Positions 50,652 to 58,893 of a stretch of DNA of 64,000 nucleotides are shown piece by piece; the stretch's first letter is position 1; each line of letters opens with the position of its first letter. Source of the stretch: Micromonospora sp. CP22 (GTDB lineage Bacteria; Actinomycetota; Actinomycetes; Mycobacteriales; Micromonosporaceae); NCBI RefSeq assembly GCF_009712475.1, contig NZ_VCJO01000011.1:1-64000 (forward strand), read 5' to 3'. The notes beneath the pieces were generated by a model. That model ran no database searches and was not told where the DNA came from. It saw nothing but the letters and a program-made list of their open reading frames with translations. The translations under genes were made by a program, and so were the position numbers.

Positions 50652-51090
50652 CGTCGCGTTCGCCGCGGAACTGCGCGCGGCCCTCGCGGTCGTCGGCGAG
50701 GTGCCCGAGGAACACGTCCGGGCCGCTCAGGCGGCCTTCGCCTGGCGTACGGTGGACGCCGAGCTGACCCTCGCCGAGCTGGTCTTCGACTCCGCCGGTG
50801 AGCTGGGCGCGGCCCTGCCCACCCGATCGGCCGGTTCGGCGCGGAACCTGTCCTTCCGTGGCGGTCCGATCGTCATGGAGATCGAGGTCGGTGGCACGGG
50901 AATCGTCGGCCAGCTCTGCCCGGCCGACGGTGGCCGAGTCAGTGCCCGGACCGCGACCGGCACCTACGAGGAGACCTCGATCGACGAGGTGGGTCTCTTC
51001 TCGCTCGGCCCGCCGCCACCCGGTCCGGTCCGACTGCACGCCTGCTCGGGCGGGTTCACCGTGGTGACCGACTGGATCTGCCTGCGCTGA
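50626..51090 (+). CDS. Small protein of unknown function in the CHAT/S8/sigma cluster
   Basis: 154 residues: a helical N-terminal third (AFAAELRAALAVVGEVPEEH, then RAAQAAFAWRTVDAEL), then a beta-rich C-terminal part (MEIEVGGTGIVGQLCPADGG, GPVRLHACSGGFTVVTDWI) like a small beta-sandwich. No catalytic motif. GGGAGGTGA lies eight bases upstream of ATG 50626, and it overlaps the sigma gene by 26 bases. The same small-protein type, as I recall, follows sigma genes in other actinomycete CHAT loci. Confidence 0.72.
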   Translation: MEQWPPVDDVAFAAELRAALAVVGEVPEEHVRAAQAAFAWRTVDAELTLAELVFDSAGELGAALPTRSAGSARNLSFRGGPIVMEIEVGGTGIVGQLCPADGGRVSARTATGTYEETSIDEVGLFSLGPPPPGPVRLHACSGGFTVVTDWICLR

Positions 51091-51097
51091 TGCGGCA

Positions 51098-51194
51098 GGA
51101 CATCCGTCCGGCAGCTGCGACGGGACTCCGTCCGCAGTTGTGGCCGGGGTCCGCCCGGCAGTTTCGACGGGGGTCCGTCCGACAGCCCCGCCGC
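51098..51194 (+). repeat. Imperfect ~24-base tandem repeats
   Basis: Four degenerate copies of a unit like GGTCCGTCCGGCAGTTGC (start points near 51098, 51124, 51148, 51172) immediately after the small gene's stop codon and before the terminator hairpin. No coding function seen. Confidence 0.6.
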
Positions 51195-51221
51195 TGCCGG
51201 ACGAACCCCCGTCCCTCCAGA

Positions 51222-51248
51222 GCACCGGCTCGCCACGCGAGCCGGTGC
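51222..51248. terminator. Bidirectional terminator hairpin
   Basis: GCACCGGCTCGC (51222-51233) and GCGAGCCGGTGC (51237-51248), a perfect 12-base stem with a 3-base loop between two converging genes. Confidence 0.85.
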
Positions 51249-51252
51249 GGGT

Positions 51253-51909
51253 CTAGTGATCCGTCGACGTGATCAGGTATTGCACACCGCCCAGATAGGC
51301 CCGCTCGGCGCTGCTGCTGTTGTTCGGGCCCAACTGGACCACGGCGAGGCACAACTCCCCGTCGCTGGCCGCTTCGGCGGAGAACCGCAGCGAGAACTGC
51401 GTCCGCTCGCCGGGCTTCAGCATGATCTCGCCCAGGCTGGCCCAGGTCGTCTCGACGATCTCCACCCGGGTACGGCCGACCAGCCGGACCCCGGTGCCGA
51501 CCGCACCGCCGGCACGCCAGCGCTCGAGCAACTCCGGACCGAGGTCGACGAGCACCCGGCCACCGATGGCTCGCAGCGACTCGTTCGCCACGAAGATCAC
51601 CTCGTGGCGCGACGGCACGGTGAGGGAGTTGCCGATGGCGAAGGGTCGTACGACCGGACGGGCACCCGCGGTGAGGCGTACCGAGTCGACGGTGCGCCAC
51701 GCGATGTTGGTGTTCCGGGTGCTGGTGCTGATCTCCGGATCTACGGCGGTCATCGGGTCGACGCTCGACACCCCGGGGGCGAGCAGCCGGAGGTGACCCG
51801 GCCGAGGGGACACCGGGATGGTGCGGTCGCCGCCGTGCCCGACCGGCACGGCGGCGACCGCGCTACCCGTCAACAGACCGGTCAACGCCGCCCCCATGCA
51901 CCCGACCAC
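51253..51909 (-). CDS. Secreted protein of unknown function with apparent signal-peptide frameshift
   Basis: 218 residues from GTG 51909, reading MVGCMGAALTGLLTGSAVA as a truncated signal sequence, then an all-beta mature domain without recognised motifs. In another frame, ATG 51944 has GGGGAGAGA upstream and encodes MSTAATRLRRAV, exactly the basic start this signal peptide lacks. A two-base excess in GGTGTGGTC (about 51905-51912) separates the two. So the gene is either frameshifted, starts at an inefficient GTG, or carries a sequencing error. It has its own terminator shared with the CHAT-cluster genes. Confidence 0.65.
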   Translation of the reverse strand: MVGCMGAALTGLLTGSAVAAVPVGHGGDRTIPVSPRPGHLRLLAPGVSSVDPMTAVDPEISTSTRNTNIAWRTVDSVRLTAGARPVVRPFAIGNSLTVPSRHEVIFVANESLRAIGGRVLVDLGPELLERWRAGGAVGTGVRLVGRTRVEIVETTWASLGEIMLKPGERTQFSLRFSAEAASDGELCLAVVQLGPNNSSSAERAYLGGVQYLITSTDH

Positions 51910-52099
51910 ACCGCGCGGCGGAGTCGTGTGGCTGCGGTGCTCATGACAGGTCTCTCCCCTCGACGGAACCTCGGTCGACCCGCCCCTCACGAGGCGGTGC
52001 CGACCCGGTCACGCCTACAGAGCGGGGTAGGCGCCAGAAAATACCGTCGGCGGGGGAGTGCGCTTTCAGATGGCGCGAGAATCGGCAAATGGTGACCGA

Positions 52100-53107
52100 T
52101 CAACCGCGCGGTGCGCAGCAGGACGAGCGGATCACCAGCTCGGTGGGCAGCCGGATGTGGGTGTCCCGCTCGACGCCGGCGATCAGGTCGACGAGCAGGC
52201 GCAACGCCTCCGCACCCATCCGTTGCAGCGGCTGCATTATCGTCGTCAGCGGTGGGTTGACCAGAGCCGACTCCGGGATGTTGTCGAAGCCGATCACGGA
52301 CAGGTCGTCGGGGACCGACAGACCCATGCTCCGGGCGACATCGATCGTGGAGGCGGCCGACAGGTCGTTTCCGGCGAAGACCGCGGTCGGGCGGTCGGGC
52401 AGCGACAGTAGTTCGGCGGCGGTGCCGGCGGCGCTCTCCATCCGGAACCCACCGACCCGGACCAGGCTCTCGTCCACCGCCACCCCCGCGTCGGCCATGG
52501 CCTGCCGGAAGCCGGCCTCGCGCAGCCGGGACGATTCGAGGTCGGCGCGTCCACTGATGTGCCCGATGCGTCGGTGGCCGAGCGACAACAGATAGTTGGT
52601 CGCCATCACGGCGCCGGCGAAGTTGTCGGAGTCGACCGTCGGCAGCCCGGACGGGCCGGTGTGCGGGTCGACGGCCACCACATGGAAACCCTGCTTGGTC
52701 TCCACCACCGTCGGCGTGACGATCACAGCGCCGTCGATGAGCGTGCCCGACAGCCGGGCCAGCGATCGGCGTTCCCAACCGACGGAGGTGCCGGCGCCGT
52801 CGCCGCCGGAGTACGCCAACAGTTGGTAGCCGGTGCCGGCGACCTCCACCGAGGCGCCCTTGAGCAACTCGGTGGAGAAGGGCTCGAACTCGGCGACCAG
52901 GATGCCCAACACGTTGGTGCGATGGCTGCGCAGGCTCTGCGCTCCCAGACTGGCTTCGTAGCCGAGTTGCCGGATGACCTGCTGGACCCGTTCCACGGTC
53001 GCCTGTGCCACTCCGTAACGGCCATTTACAACCTTGGACACGGTCGCCACGGAGACGCCGGCCGTGCGGGCTACGTCCGACATCTTGACACGCTGGGGAA
53101 ACGCCAC
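52100..53107 (-). CDS. LacI-family repressor, BxlR-like
   Basis: About 335 residues. Helix-turn-helix VKMSDVARTAGVSVATVSKV with VVNGRYGVAQATVERV, then a ligand-binding domain (LGILVAEFEPFS, FAGNDLSAASTIDVAR, VIGFDNIPESALVNPPLTT). It is divergent from an SBP-permease-permease-GH3 operon, the same layout as bxlR and bxlEFGA of Streptomyces thermoviolaceus. Start may be GTG 53107 or ATG 53083; a still longer frame from 53179 runs through the operator and is rejected. The likely inducer is a xylo-oligosaccharide or another beta-linked sugar. Confidence 0.88.
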   Translation of the reverse strand: MAFPQRVKMSDVARTAGVSVATVSKVVNGRYGVAQATVERVQQVIRQLGYEASLGAQSLRSHRTNVLGILVAEFEPFSTELLKGASVEVAGTGYQLLAYSGGDGAGTSVGWERRSLARLSGTLIDGAVIVTPTVVETKQGFHVVAVDPHTGPSGLPTVDSDNFAGAVMATNYLLSLGHRRIGHISGRADLESSRLREAGFRQAMADAGVAVDESLVRVGGFRMESAAGTAAELLSLPDRPTAVFAGNDLSAASTIDVARSMGLSVPDDLSVIGFDNIPESALVNPPLTTIMQPLQRMGAEALRLLVDLIAGVERDTHIRLPTELVIRSSCCAPRG

Positions 53108-53151
53108 GTCGATGATGATAGAGGGCCGTCGGGTCAGGATCCCAGGCGAGT

Positions 53152-53165
53152 CGAAAACGTTATCG
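53152..53165. promoter_or_regulatory. LacI-family operator between repressor and transport operon
   Basis: CGAAAACGTTATCG, an imperfect palindrome centred on ACGT, in the divergent intergenic region. It differs from the uronate operators (TGCAAA..TTTGCA), so the two LacI proteins in this window should not cross-bind. Confidence 0.75.
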
Positions 53166-53172
53166 ACACCGA

Positions 53173-53200
53173 TTGACACAGGGTTACCTGACTGTAAAAC
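53173..53200 (+). promoter_or_regulatory. Candidate promoter of the bxl-like operon
   Basis: TTGACA (53173-53178) and TAAAAC (53195-53200) with a 16-base spacer, just downstream of the operator and 46 bases ahead of the binding-protein start. Confidence 0.6.
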
Positions 53201-53245
53201 TCGCCGTCAGGCCGAGCACCCGACTGATTGGTCGAGGAGACATCG

Positions 53246-54556
53246 ATGGCTATAAAGCGCCGTGCGACCACCTTTCTAGCACTGTCCATGACAACCGCAC
53301 TACTCGTCGCCGGCTGTGGCGGCGGCGGTGACAGCGAGGAACCCGCCGAGAGCGAGCTTTTCAAGAACCCGGTGACCCTGACCTGGTGGCACAACGCCTC
53401 CCAGGACGGTCCGGGTAAGACCTACTGGGAGAAGGTCGCCAAGGACTTCTCCGCCAAGCACCCGACGGTCACGATCGAGATCGAGGGCATCGAGACCAAC
53501 CAGCTCCAGCGCACCCGGCTCCCTGCCGCGCTGCTGAGCAACGACCCGCCGGACATCTTCCAGGCCTGGGGCGGCGGCGAGATCCGCGAGCAGGTCGAGG
53601 CCGACTACCTCAAGGACATCACCGATCAGGTCAAGGACGAGGTTGCCAACATCGGCAGCGCGGCCGAGATCTGGGCGGTCAACGGCAAGCAGTACGGTCT
53701 GCCGTACCGGATGGGTATCGAAGGCATCTGGTACAACAAGGAGCTCTTCGAGAAGGCCGGCATCGCCTCGCCGCCGACCACCTTCGAGGAGCTGAACGAC
53801 GCGGTCACCAAGCTCAAGGCGATCAACGTCATCCCGATCGCCGTCGGTGCCGGTGACAAGTGGCCCGCCGCGCACTGGTGGTACAACTTCGCGCTGCGCG
53901 CCTGCTCGGTCGACACGCTGCGGAAGGCGTCGCTGGAGAACGTCTTCGACGACCAGTGCTTCGTCAAGGCCGGTCAGGACCTGAAGGCGTTCATCGACAC
54001 CGAGCCGTTCCAGCCGAACTTCATCGCCACCCCGGGTCAGAACGACCCGACCAGCGCCAACGGTCTGCTGGCCAACGGCAAGGCCGCCATGGAGCTGATG
54101 GGTGACTGGAACAAGGGCACCCTGGACACCGTGACCGAGGACCAGGAGGCGCTGAACAAGTTCATCGGCTGGTTCCCGGTTCCGGCGATCTCCGGTTCCG
54201 CCGGTGACCCGAAGGCGGCCCTCGGCGGTGGCGACGGGTTCGCCTGCGCCAAGAACGCTCCGGCCGAGTGCGTCGAGTTCCTCAAGTACATCGTGAGCCC
54301 CGAGGTGCAGAAGGGCTACGCCGAGACCGGCACCGGCCTGCCGGTCGCCAAGGGCGCCGAGGACGGTGTCAAGGACCCCGCCCTCAAGTCCATCCTGGAG
54401 GCCACCACCAGCGCCACGTACGTGCAGCTCTGGCTGGACACCGCCTTCGGTAGCACCGTCGGTAACGCGATGAACGACGCGATCGTCGCCATCTTCGCGG
54501 GCAACGGCACCCCTGAGCAGGTTGTCGAGGCCATGAAGGCGGCCGCGCGCAAGTGA
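53246..54556 (+). CDS. ABC importer, sugar-binding lipoprotein (BxlE-like)
   Basis: 436 residues. Signal and lipobox: LSMTTALLVAGCGGGG with Cys near residue 24. The mature protein is a family 1 solute-binding protein: LTWWHNASQDGPGKTYWEKV, NDPPDIFQAWGGGEI and AAMELMGDWNKGTL. GAGGAGA lies five bases before ATG 53246. Coupled to two permeases and a GH3 glycosidase, it probably takes up a beta-1,4-linked disaccharide such as xylobiose or cellobiose. No ATPase gene is present. Confidence 0.9.
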   Translation: MAIKRRATTFLALSMTTALLVAGCGGGGDSEEPAESELFKNPVTLTWWHNASQDGPGKTYWEKVAKDFSAKHPTVTIEIEGIETNQLQRTRLPAALLSNDPPDIFQAWGGGEIREQVEADYLKDITDQVKDEVANIGSAAEIWAVNGKQYGLPYRMGIEGIWYNKELFEKAGIASPPTTFEELNDAVTKLKAINVIPIAVGAGDKWPAAHWWYNFALRACSVDTLRKASLENVFDDQCFVKAGQDLKAFIDTEPFQPNFIATPGQNDPTSANGLLANGKAAMELMGDWNKGTLDTVTEDQEALNKFIGWFPVPAISGSAGDPKAALGGGDGFACAKNAPAECVEFLKYIVSPEVQKGYAETGTGLPVAKGAEDGVKDPALKSILEATTSATYVQLWLDTAFGSTVGNAMNDAIVAIFAGNGTPEQVVEAMKAAARK

Positions 54557-55551
54557 CGTCGACCAACCCGACCCTGGACCTCGCCGGCGGCGCTTCCGCG
54601 CCGCCGGCGGGCCCTCGGCCTGCCCGGCGCTCGTCGGCTCGGGCCGCCGAGACCCGACGCAAGTGGTACGAGATCATCGGACTCACGACACCGGCCGTGA
54701 TCGTCTACGTGATGTTCGTGCTGGTCCCGATGGGCTTCGCCTTCTACTACAGCCTGTTCCGGTGGCGCGGCGTCGGACCGCCCACCGACTTCGTGGGCTT
54801 CGACAACTACGTCCTGGCGTTCCAGGATCCGATCTTCCTCGACGCGCTACGCAACAACGCGATCATCGTCTTCGGGTCACTGCTGATCCAGGGGCCGATC
54901 GCCTTGGGCGTGGCCCTGCTGCTCAACCGCAACTTCCGCGGCCGGACGGTGTTCCGCCTGCTGGCGTTCGTGCCGTACGTGCTCGCCGAGGTCACCGTCG
55001 GCATCATGTGGAAGCTGCTGCTGTCCGACGCCGGCACGGTCAACGCCATGCTGGAGTCGCTCGGGCTCGGCAGCCTGGTGCAGGCGTGGCTCGCCGACCT
55101 CGACCTCGTCATCTGGACGCTGTTGGCCGTCCTGACCTGGAAGTATGTCGGTTTCGCCATCATCCTCCTGCTCGCCGGCCTGTCGAACGTGCCGCAGGAG
55201 CTGAACGAGGCCGCCGCCATCGACGGCGCGAGCTGGTGGCAGACCCAGCGTCACGTGACGCTGCCGCTGCTGGGACCCACCATCCGGATCTGGATGTTCC
55301 TGTCCATGATCGGCTCATTGCAGGTCTTCGACGTCATCTGGGTGACCTCCGTACCTGCGGTGCGGTCGCTGGGTGCGTCGGCCACCATGGCGACGTACAT
55401 GGTGGACAACGGGTTCTTCGCTCGCCTGTGGGGCTACGGCAACGCGGTGGCGGTCATCCTGTTCGCCATCTCGTTCGTCGCGGCGGTGCTGTTCCAGCGC
55501 TTCCTCCTGCGTCGTGACATCGAGGGCGCCATTACCAGAAGGGCAAACTGA
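54553..55551 (+). CDS. ABC importer permease (BxlF-like, MalF-type)
   Basis: 332 residues, six membrane segments beginning at LTTPAVIVYVMFVLVPMGFA. The EAA loop is ELNEAAAIDGASWWQTQ. GTG 54553 overlaps the binding-protein stop (GTGA). An Ala/Pro/Arg-rich cytoplasmic tail precedes the first segment. Confidence 0.9.
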   Translation: MTSTNPTLDLAGGASAPPAGPRPARRSSARAAETRRKWYEIIGLTTPAVIVYVMFVLVPMGFAFYYSLFRWRGVGPPTDFVGFDNYVLAFQDPIFLDALRNNAIIVFGSLLIQGPIALGVALLLNRNFRGRTVFRLLAFVPYVLAEVTVGIMWKLLLSDAGTVNAMLESLGLGSLVQAWLADLDLVIWTLLAVLTWKYVGFAIILLLAGLSNVPQELNEAAAIDGASWWQTQRHVTLPLLGPTIRIWMFLSMIGSLQVFDVIWVTSVPAVRSLGASATMATYMVDNGFFARLWGYGNAVAVILFAISFVAAVLFQRFLLRRDIEGAITRRAN

Positions 55552-55553
55552 TC

Positions 55554-56414
55554 GTGGCCGCGAACGCCGTCCTGCCTCGAACCACCAAGCGCCGCCCGGT
55601 GTCGTGGGGAAACCCGCTCACCTACGCGCTGGCGCTCGCGGTCGCAGCCGTGTCGATCACTCCGGTGATCTACGTGATCATCGGCGGTTTCCGCACCACG
55701 CCGCAGATCGTCGCGAACCCGGCCGGGCTGCCCGACCCGTGGGTCTGGGACAACTACGCCCGGGTGCTGAGCCAGAGCAACTTCTGGCGGCAGGTGTTCA
55801 ACAGCGCCGTGGTGTCGCTGGGCACCACGATCGGCGTCGTGGTGCTGGGCGTCTGCGCCGCGTTCGTGCTGGCCCGTTACACCTTCCGGGGTCGAGAGGT
55901 GCTCTACACCTTCTTCACCCTCGGTCTGCTGTTCCCGGCCGGCGCGGCGATCCTGCCGCTCTACCTGATGCTGCGCGACCTGAACCTGATCAACTCCTAC
56001 TACGCGGTGATCCTGCCGCAGGTCGCCTTCGCACTGCCGTTGACGATCGTGATCCTGCGGCCGTTCCTCACCGCCATTCCCCGCGAGTTGGAGGACGCGG
56101 CCGCCATCGACGGCACCGGCCGGCTCGGCTTCCTCTGGCGCATCATGCTGCCCTTGTCGCGGCCGGCGCTGGTCACCGTCGGTATTCTCGCCTTCGTCAC
56201 GAGCTGGAACGCGTTCCTGCTGCCCCTGCTGGTGCTCGGTGACGCGAGCCTGCACACCCTGCCGCTGGGCGTGCAGAACTTCTCCAGCCAGTACACCTCC
56301 GACACGGCGGGAATCCTCGCCTTCACCTCGCTGGCGATGTTGCCGGCACTCATTTTCTTCACGTTCGCCGAGAAGCAGATCGTCGGCGGCCTCCAAGGCG
56401 CGGTCAAGGGCTGA
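55554..56414 (+). CDS. ABC importer permease (BxlG-like, MalG-type)
   Basis: 286 residues, six membrane segments beginning at LTYALALAVAAVSITPVIYV. The EAA loop is ELEDAAAIDGTGRLGFL. It starts two bases after the previous stop, so the two permeases are made together. Confidence 0.9.
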   Translation: MAANAVLPRTTKRRPVSWGNPLTYALALAVAAVSITPVIYVIIGGFRTTPQIVANPAGLPDPWVWDNYARVLSQSNFWRQVFNSAVVSLGTTIGVVVLGVCAAFVLARYTFRGREVLYTFFTLGLLFPAGAAILPLYLMLRDLNLINSYYAVILPQVAFALPLTIVILRPFLTAIPRELEDAAAIDGTGRLGFLWRIMLPLSRPALVTVGILAFVTSWNAFLLPLLVLGDASLHTLPLGVQNFSSQYTSDTAGILAFTSLAMLPALIFFTFAEKQIVGGLQGAVKG

Positions 56415-56450
56415 GCGGCAGCGGCACGAACACAAGAGGGGTAACACAGC

Positions 56451-58787
56451 ATGACTGAGGTCCGCGAGGTCGTGGGCGGGCCGGCACCGGTGCCGGCCCA
56501 GACAGGATCGGGCCCTGGCCGGCCCGACCGGTACGGGTCCGATGGCGAGGCGCGCGTACGTGAACTGCTCGGTCGGATGACGATCGAGGAGAAGGTCGCG
56601 CAACTCGTCGGCTTCTGGGAGAAGGCGGAAGGCGAGGCCGTCGCACCGCTGCAGGGCGAGTTCGGCGACATCGGCAGGCTCGAGGACTTCTCCCGACACG
56701 GGCTCGGTCACCTCACCCGCGCCTACGGCACCCGTCCCGTCGAGGCCGTATCGCGGGCGTCATGGCTGTGGAAGTTCCAGTCTGACCTGGTGACCGGGAC
56801 CAGGCTCGGCATCCCGGCGATCGTGCACGAGGAGTGCCTGACCGGGCTCTCGGCGTGGAAGGCGGCGACCTTCCCCACCCCGCTGGCGTGGGGAGCCGCC
56901 TTCGACCCGGACCTGGTCACCGAGATGGCCGCGGCGATCGGGGCGTCCATGCGGGCGCTCGGCGTCCACCAGGGACTGTCCCCGGTGCTGGACGTGATCC
57001 GTGACCCCCGGTGGGGGCGGGTCGACGAGTGCATCGCCGAGGACCCCTATCTGGTCGGCACCCTCGGCACGTCGTACGTGCGCGGCCTCCAGTCACAGGG
57101 CGTGCACGCCACGCTCAAGCACTTCGTCGGATACTCCGCCTCACGCGCCGGACGCAACTTCGCCCCGGTGCACGCCGGCCCGCGCGAGCTGGCCGACGTG
57201 CTGCTCGTGCCGTTCGAGATGGCGATCCTCGACGGCGACGCGCGTTCCGTGATGCACTCCTACGCCGAGATCGACGGCGTGCCCGTGGCCGCCGATCCGA
57301 CGATGCTGACCGGCCTGCTGCGGGACAAGTGGGGCTTCGACGGCACGGTGGTGGCGGACTACTACGGGGTGGCGTTCCTCAACCTGCTGCACCAGGTCGC
57401 CGGTGACCACGCGGACGCGGCCGTGCAGGCGCTCACCGCCGGTGTCGACATCGAGCTGCCGACCGGTGACGCGTACCTGACCCTGGCCGAATCGGTGCGC
57501 GCCGGTCGGATCGACGAGTCGGTGATCGACCAGGCGGTGCTGCGGGTGCTGCGGCAGAAGCTGGAACTCGGGCTGCTGGACGCCACCTTCACCGACGAGC
57601 CGGTCCAGTCGGTCGACCTCGACTCGCCCGAGCACCGGGCGATCGCCCGCCGACTCGCGGAGAAGTCGATAGTCCTGGTCGCCAACCAGGACGCGTTGCC
57701 GCTGCCGGCGGGTCGCCGCATCGCGGTGATCGGGCCGAACGCCGACCGGCAGAGTGCTCTCTTCGGCTGCTACTCCTTCCTCAACCACGTGCTCGTGCAG
57801 CACCCCGACGTGGAGACCGGCCTCGAGGTGGCGACCGTCCTCGACGCGCTGCGTGCCGAGGTCGGCGCTGACCTGGTCACCTCGGCCAAGGGGTGCGAGG
57901 TGGACGACGACGACCGGTCCGGCTTCGACGAGGCGGTGGCTGTGGCCGCCGCCGCCGATGTCGCCGTGCTGGTCGTCGGCGACCACGCGGGACTCTTCGG
58001 GCGCGGCACCGTCGGCGAGGGCTGCGACCGCGACGACCTGGAGCTGCCGGGTGTGCAGCGGGAACTGGTCGAGGCGGTGCTGGCCACCGGCAAGCCGGTC
58101 ATCCTGGTGCTGCTCACCGGCCGGCCGTACGCGATCGACTGGGCGCTGGAGCGGTGCGCAGCGGTGGTGCAGACGTTCTTCCCGGGCGAGGAGGGCGCCG
58201 GTGCGATCGCCGGAGTGCTCACCGGGCGGGTCAACCCGTCGGGTCGGCTGCCGGTCAGCCTGCCCCGGTCGGCGGGCGCGCAGCCGTACTCGTACCTGCA
58301 CCCCACGCTCGGCGACGGCAACGAGGTGACCAACCTGCTGGCGACGCCGGTCGCGCCCTTCGGCCATGGGCTGTCCTACACGACGTTCGAGTACGCGGAT
58401 CTGTCGGTGCCGGCGACCGTGCCGACCGACGGGGCGTTGACGGTGAGCGTACGCGTCACCAACACCGGCGCGGTGGCCGGCGACGACGTGGTCCAGCTCT
58501 ACGGCCGGGACGTGGTGGCGTCGGTGACCCGACCGGTGGCGCAGCTGCTCGGCTACCAGCGGGTCCACCTGACGCCGGGCCAGTCGGTCACGGTCACCTT
58601 GACGGTGCCCACCACCCGGCTCGCCTTCTCCGACCGGTCGCTCAACCGGGTGGTGGAGCCCGGTGACGTCGACCTCTGGGTCGGCACGAGCGCACGTCGG
58701 GACGTGGCGGCGTCGACCACGCTGGTCGGCGAGGTCGCACCGGTCACCAACGCCTCGGCCCGTTGGACGACCGCCGAGATCAGCTGA
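56451..58787 (+). CDS. GH3 beta-glycosidase (beta-xylosidase/beta-glucosidase, BxlA-like)
   Basis: 778 residues, about the length of BxlA. The GH3 N-terminal barrel holds KHFVGYSASRAGRNFAPV and the nucleophile Asp303 in VVADYYG (most GH3 enzymes have SDW here). The second domain holds GEGCDRDDLELPG with the likely acid/base region, and a fibronectin-III-like C-terminal domain follows (VRVTNTGAVAGDDVVQLYGR). There is no signal peptide, so it should hydrolyse imported disaccharides in the cytoplasm. Xylosidase versus glucosidase cannot be settled by eye. Confidence 0.9.
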   Translation: MTEVREVVGGPAPVPAQTGSGPGRPDRYGSDGEARVRELLGRMTIEEKVAQLVGFWEKAEGEAVAPLQGEFGDIGRLEDFSRHGLGHLTRAYGTRPVEAVSRASWLWKFQSDLVTGTRLGIPAIVHEECLTGLSAWKAATFPTPLAWGAAFDPDLVTEMAAAIGASMRALGVHQGLSPVLDVIRDPRWGRVDECIAEDPYLVGTLGTSYVRGLQSQGVHATLKHFVGYSASRAGRNFAPVHAGPRELADVLLVPFEMAILDGDARSVMHSYAEIDGVPVAADPTMLTGLLRDKWGFDGTVVADYYGVAFLNLLHQVAGDHADAAVQALTAGVDIELPTGDAYLTLAESVRAGRIDESVIDQAVLRVLRQKLELGLLDATFTDEPVQSVDLDSPEHRAIARRLAEKSIVLVANQDALPLPAGRRIAVIGPNADRQSALFGCYSFLNHVLVQHPDVETGLEVATVLDALRAEVGADLVTSAKGCEVDDDDRSGFDEAVAVAAAADVAVLVVGDHAGLFGRGTVGEGCDRDDLELPGVQRELVEAVLATGKPVILVLLTGRPYAIDWALERCAAVVQTFFPGEEGAGAIAGVLTGRVNPSGRLPVSLPRSAGAQPYSYLHPTLGDGNEVTNLLATPVAPFGHGLSYTTFEYADLSVPATVPTDGALTVSVRVTNTGAVAGDDVVQLYGRDVVASVTRPVAQLLGYQRVHLTPGQSVTVTLTVPTTRLAFSDRSLNRVVEPGDVDLWVGTSARRDVAASTTLVGEVAPVTNASARWTTAEIS

Positions 58788-58831
58788 TCCCTGCCGGCCT
58801 CCACCGTCGAGGTGCCGGCCGGCCCAGCGAC

Positions 58832-58866
58832 CCAGGGCAGTTCCCGGTCACCGGGAACTGCCCTGG
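58832..58866. terminator. Bidirectional terminator hairpin, copy 1
   Basis: CCAGGGCAGTTCCCGG (58832-58847) and CCGGGAACTGCCCTGG (58851-58866), a perfect 16-base stem with a 3-base loop between converging GH3 and YidC genes. Its core recurs at 60437-60470. Confidence 0.9.
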
Positions 58867-58893
58867 TGCAGCTGCGATCGTGGTGAGCGCGAC

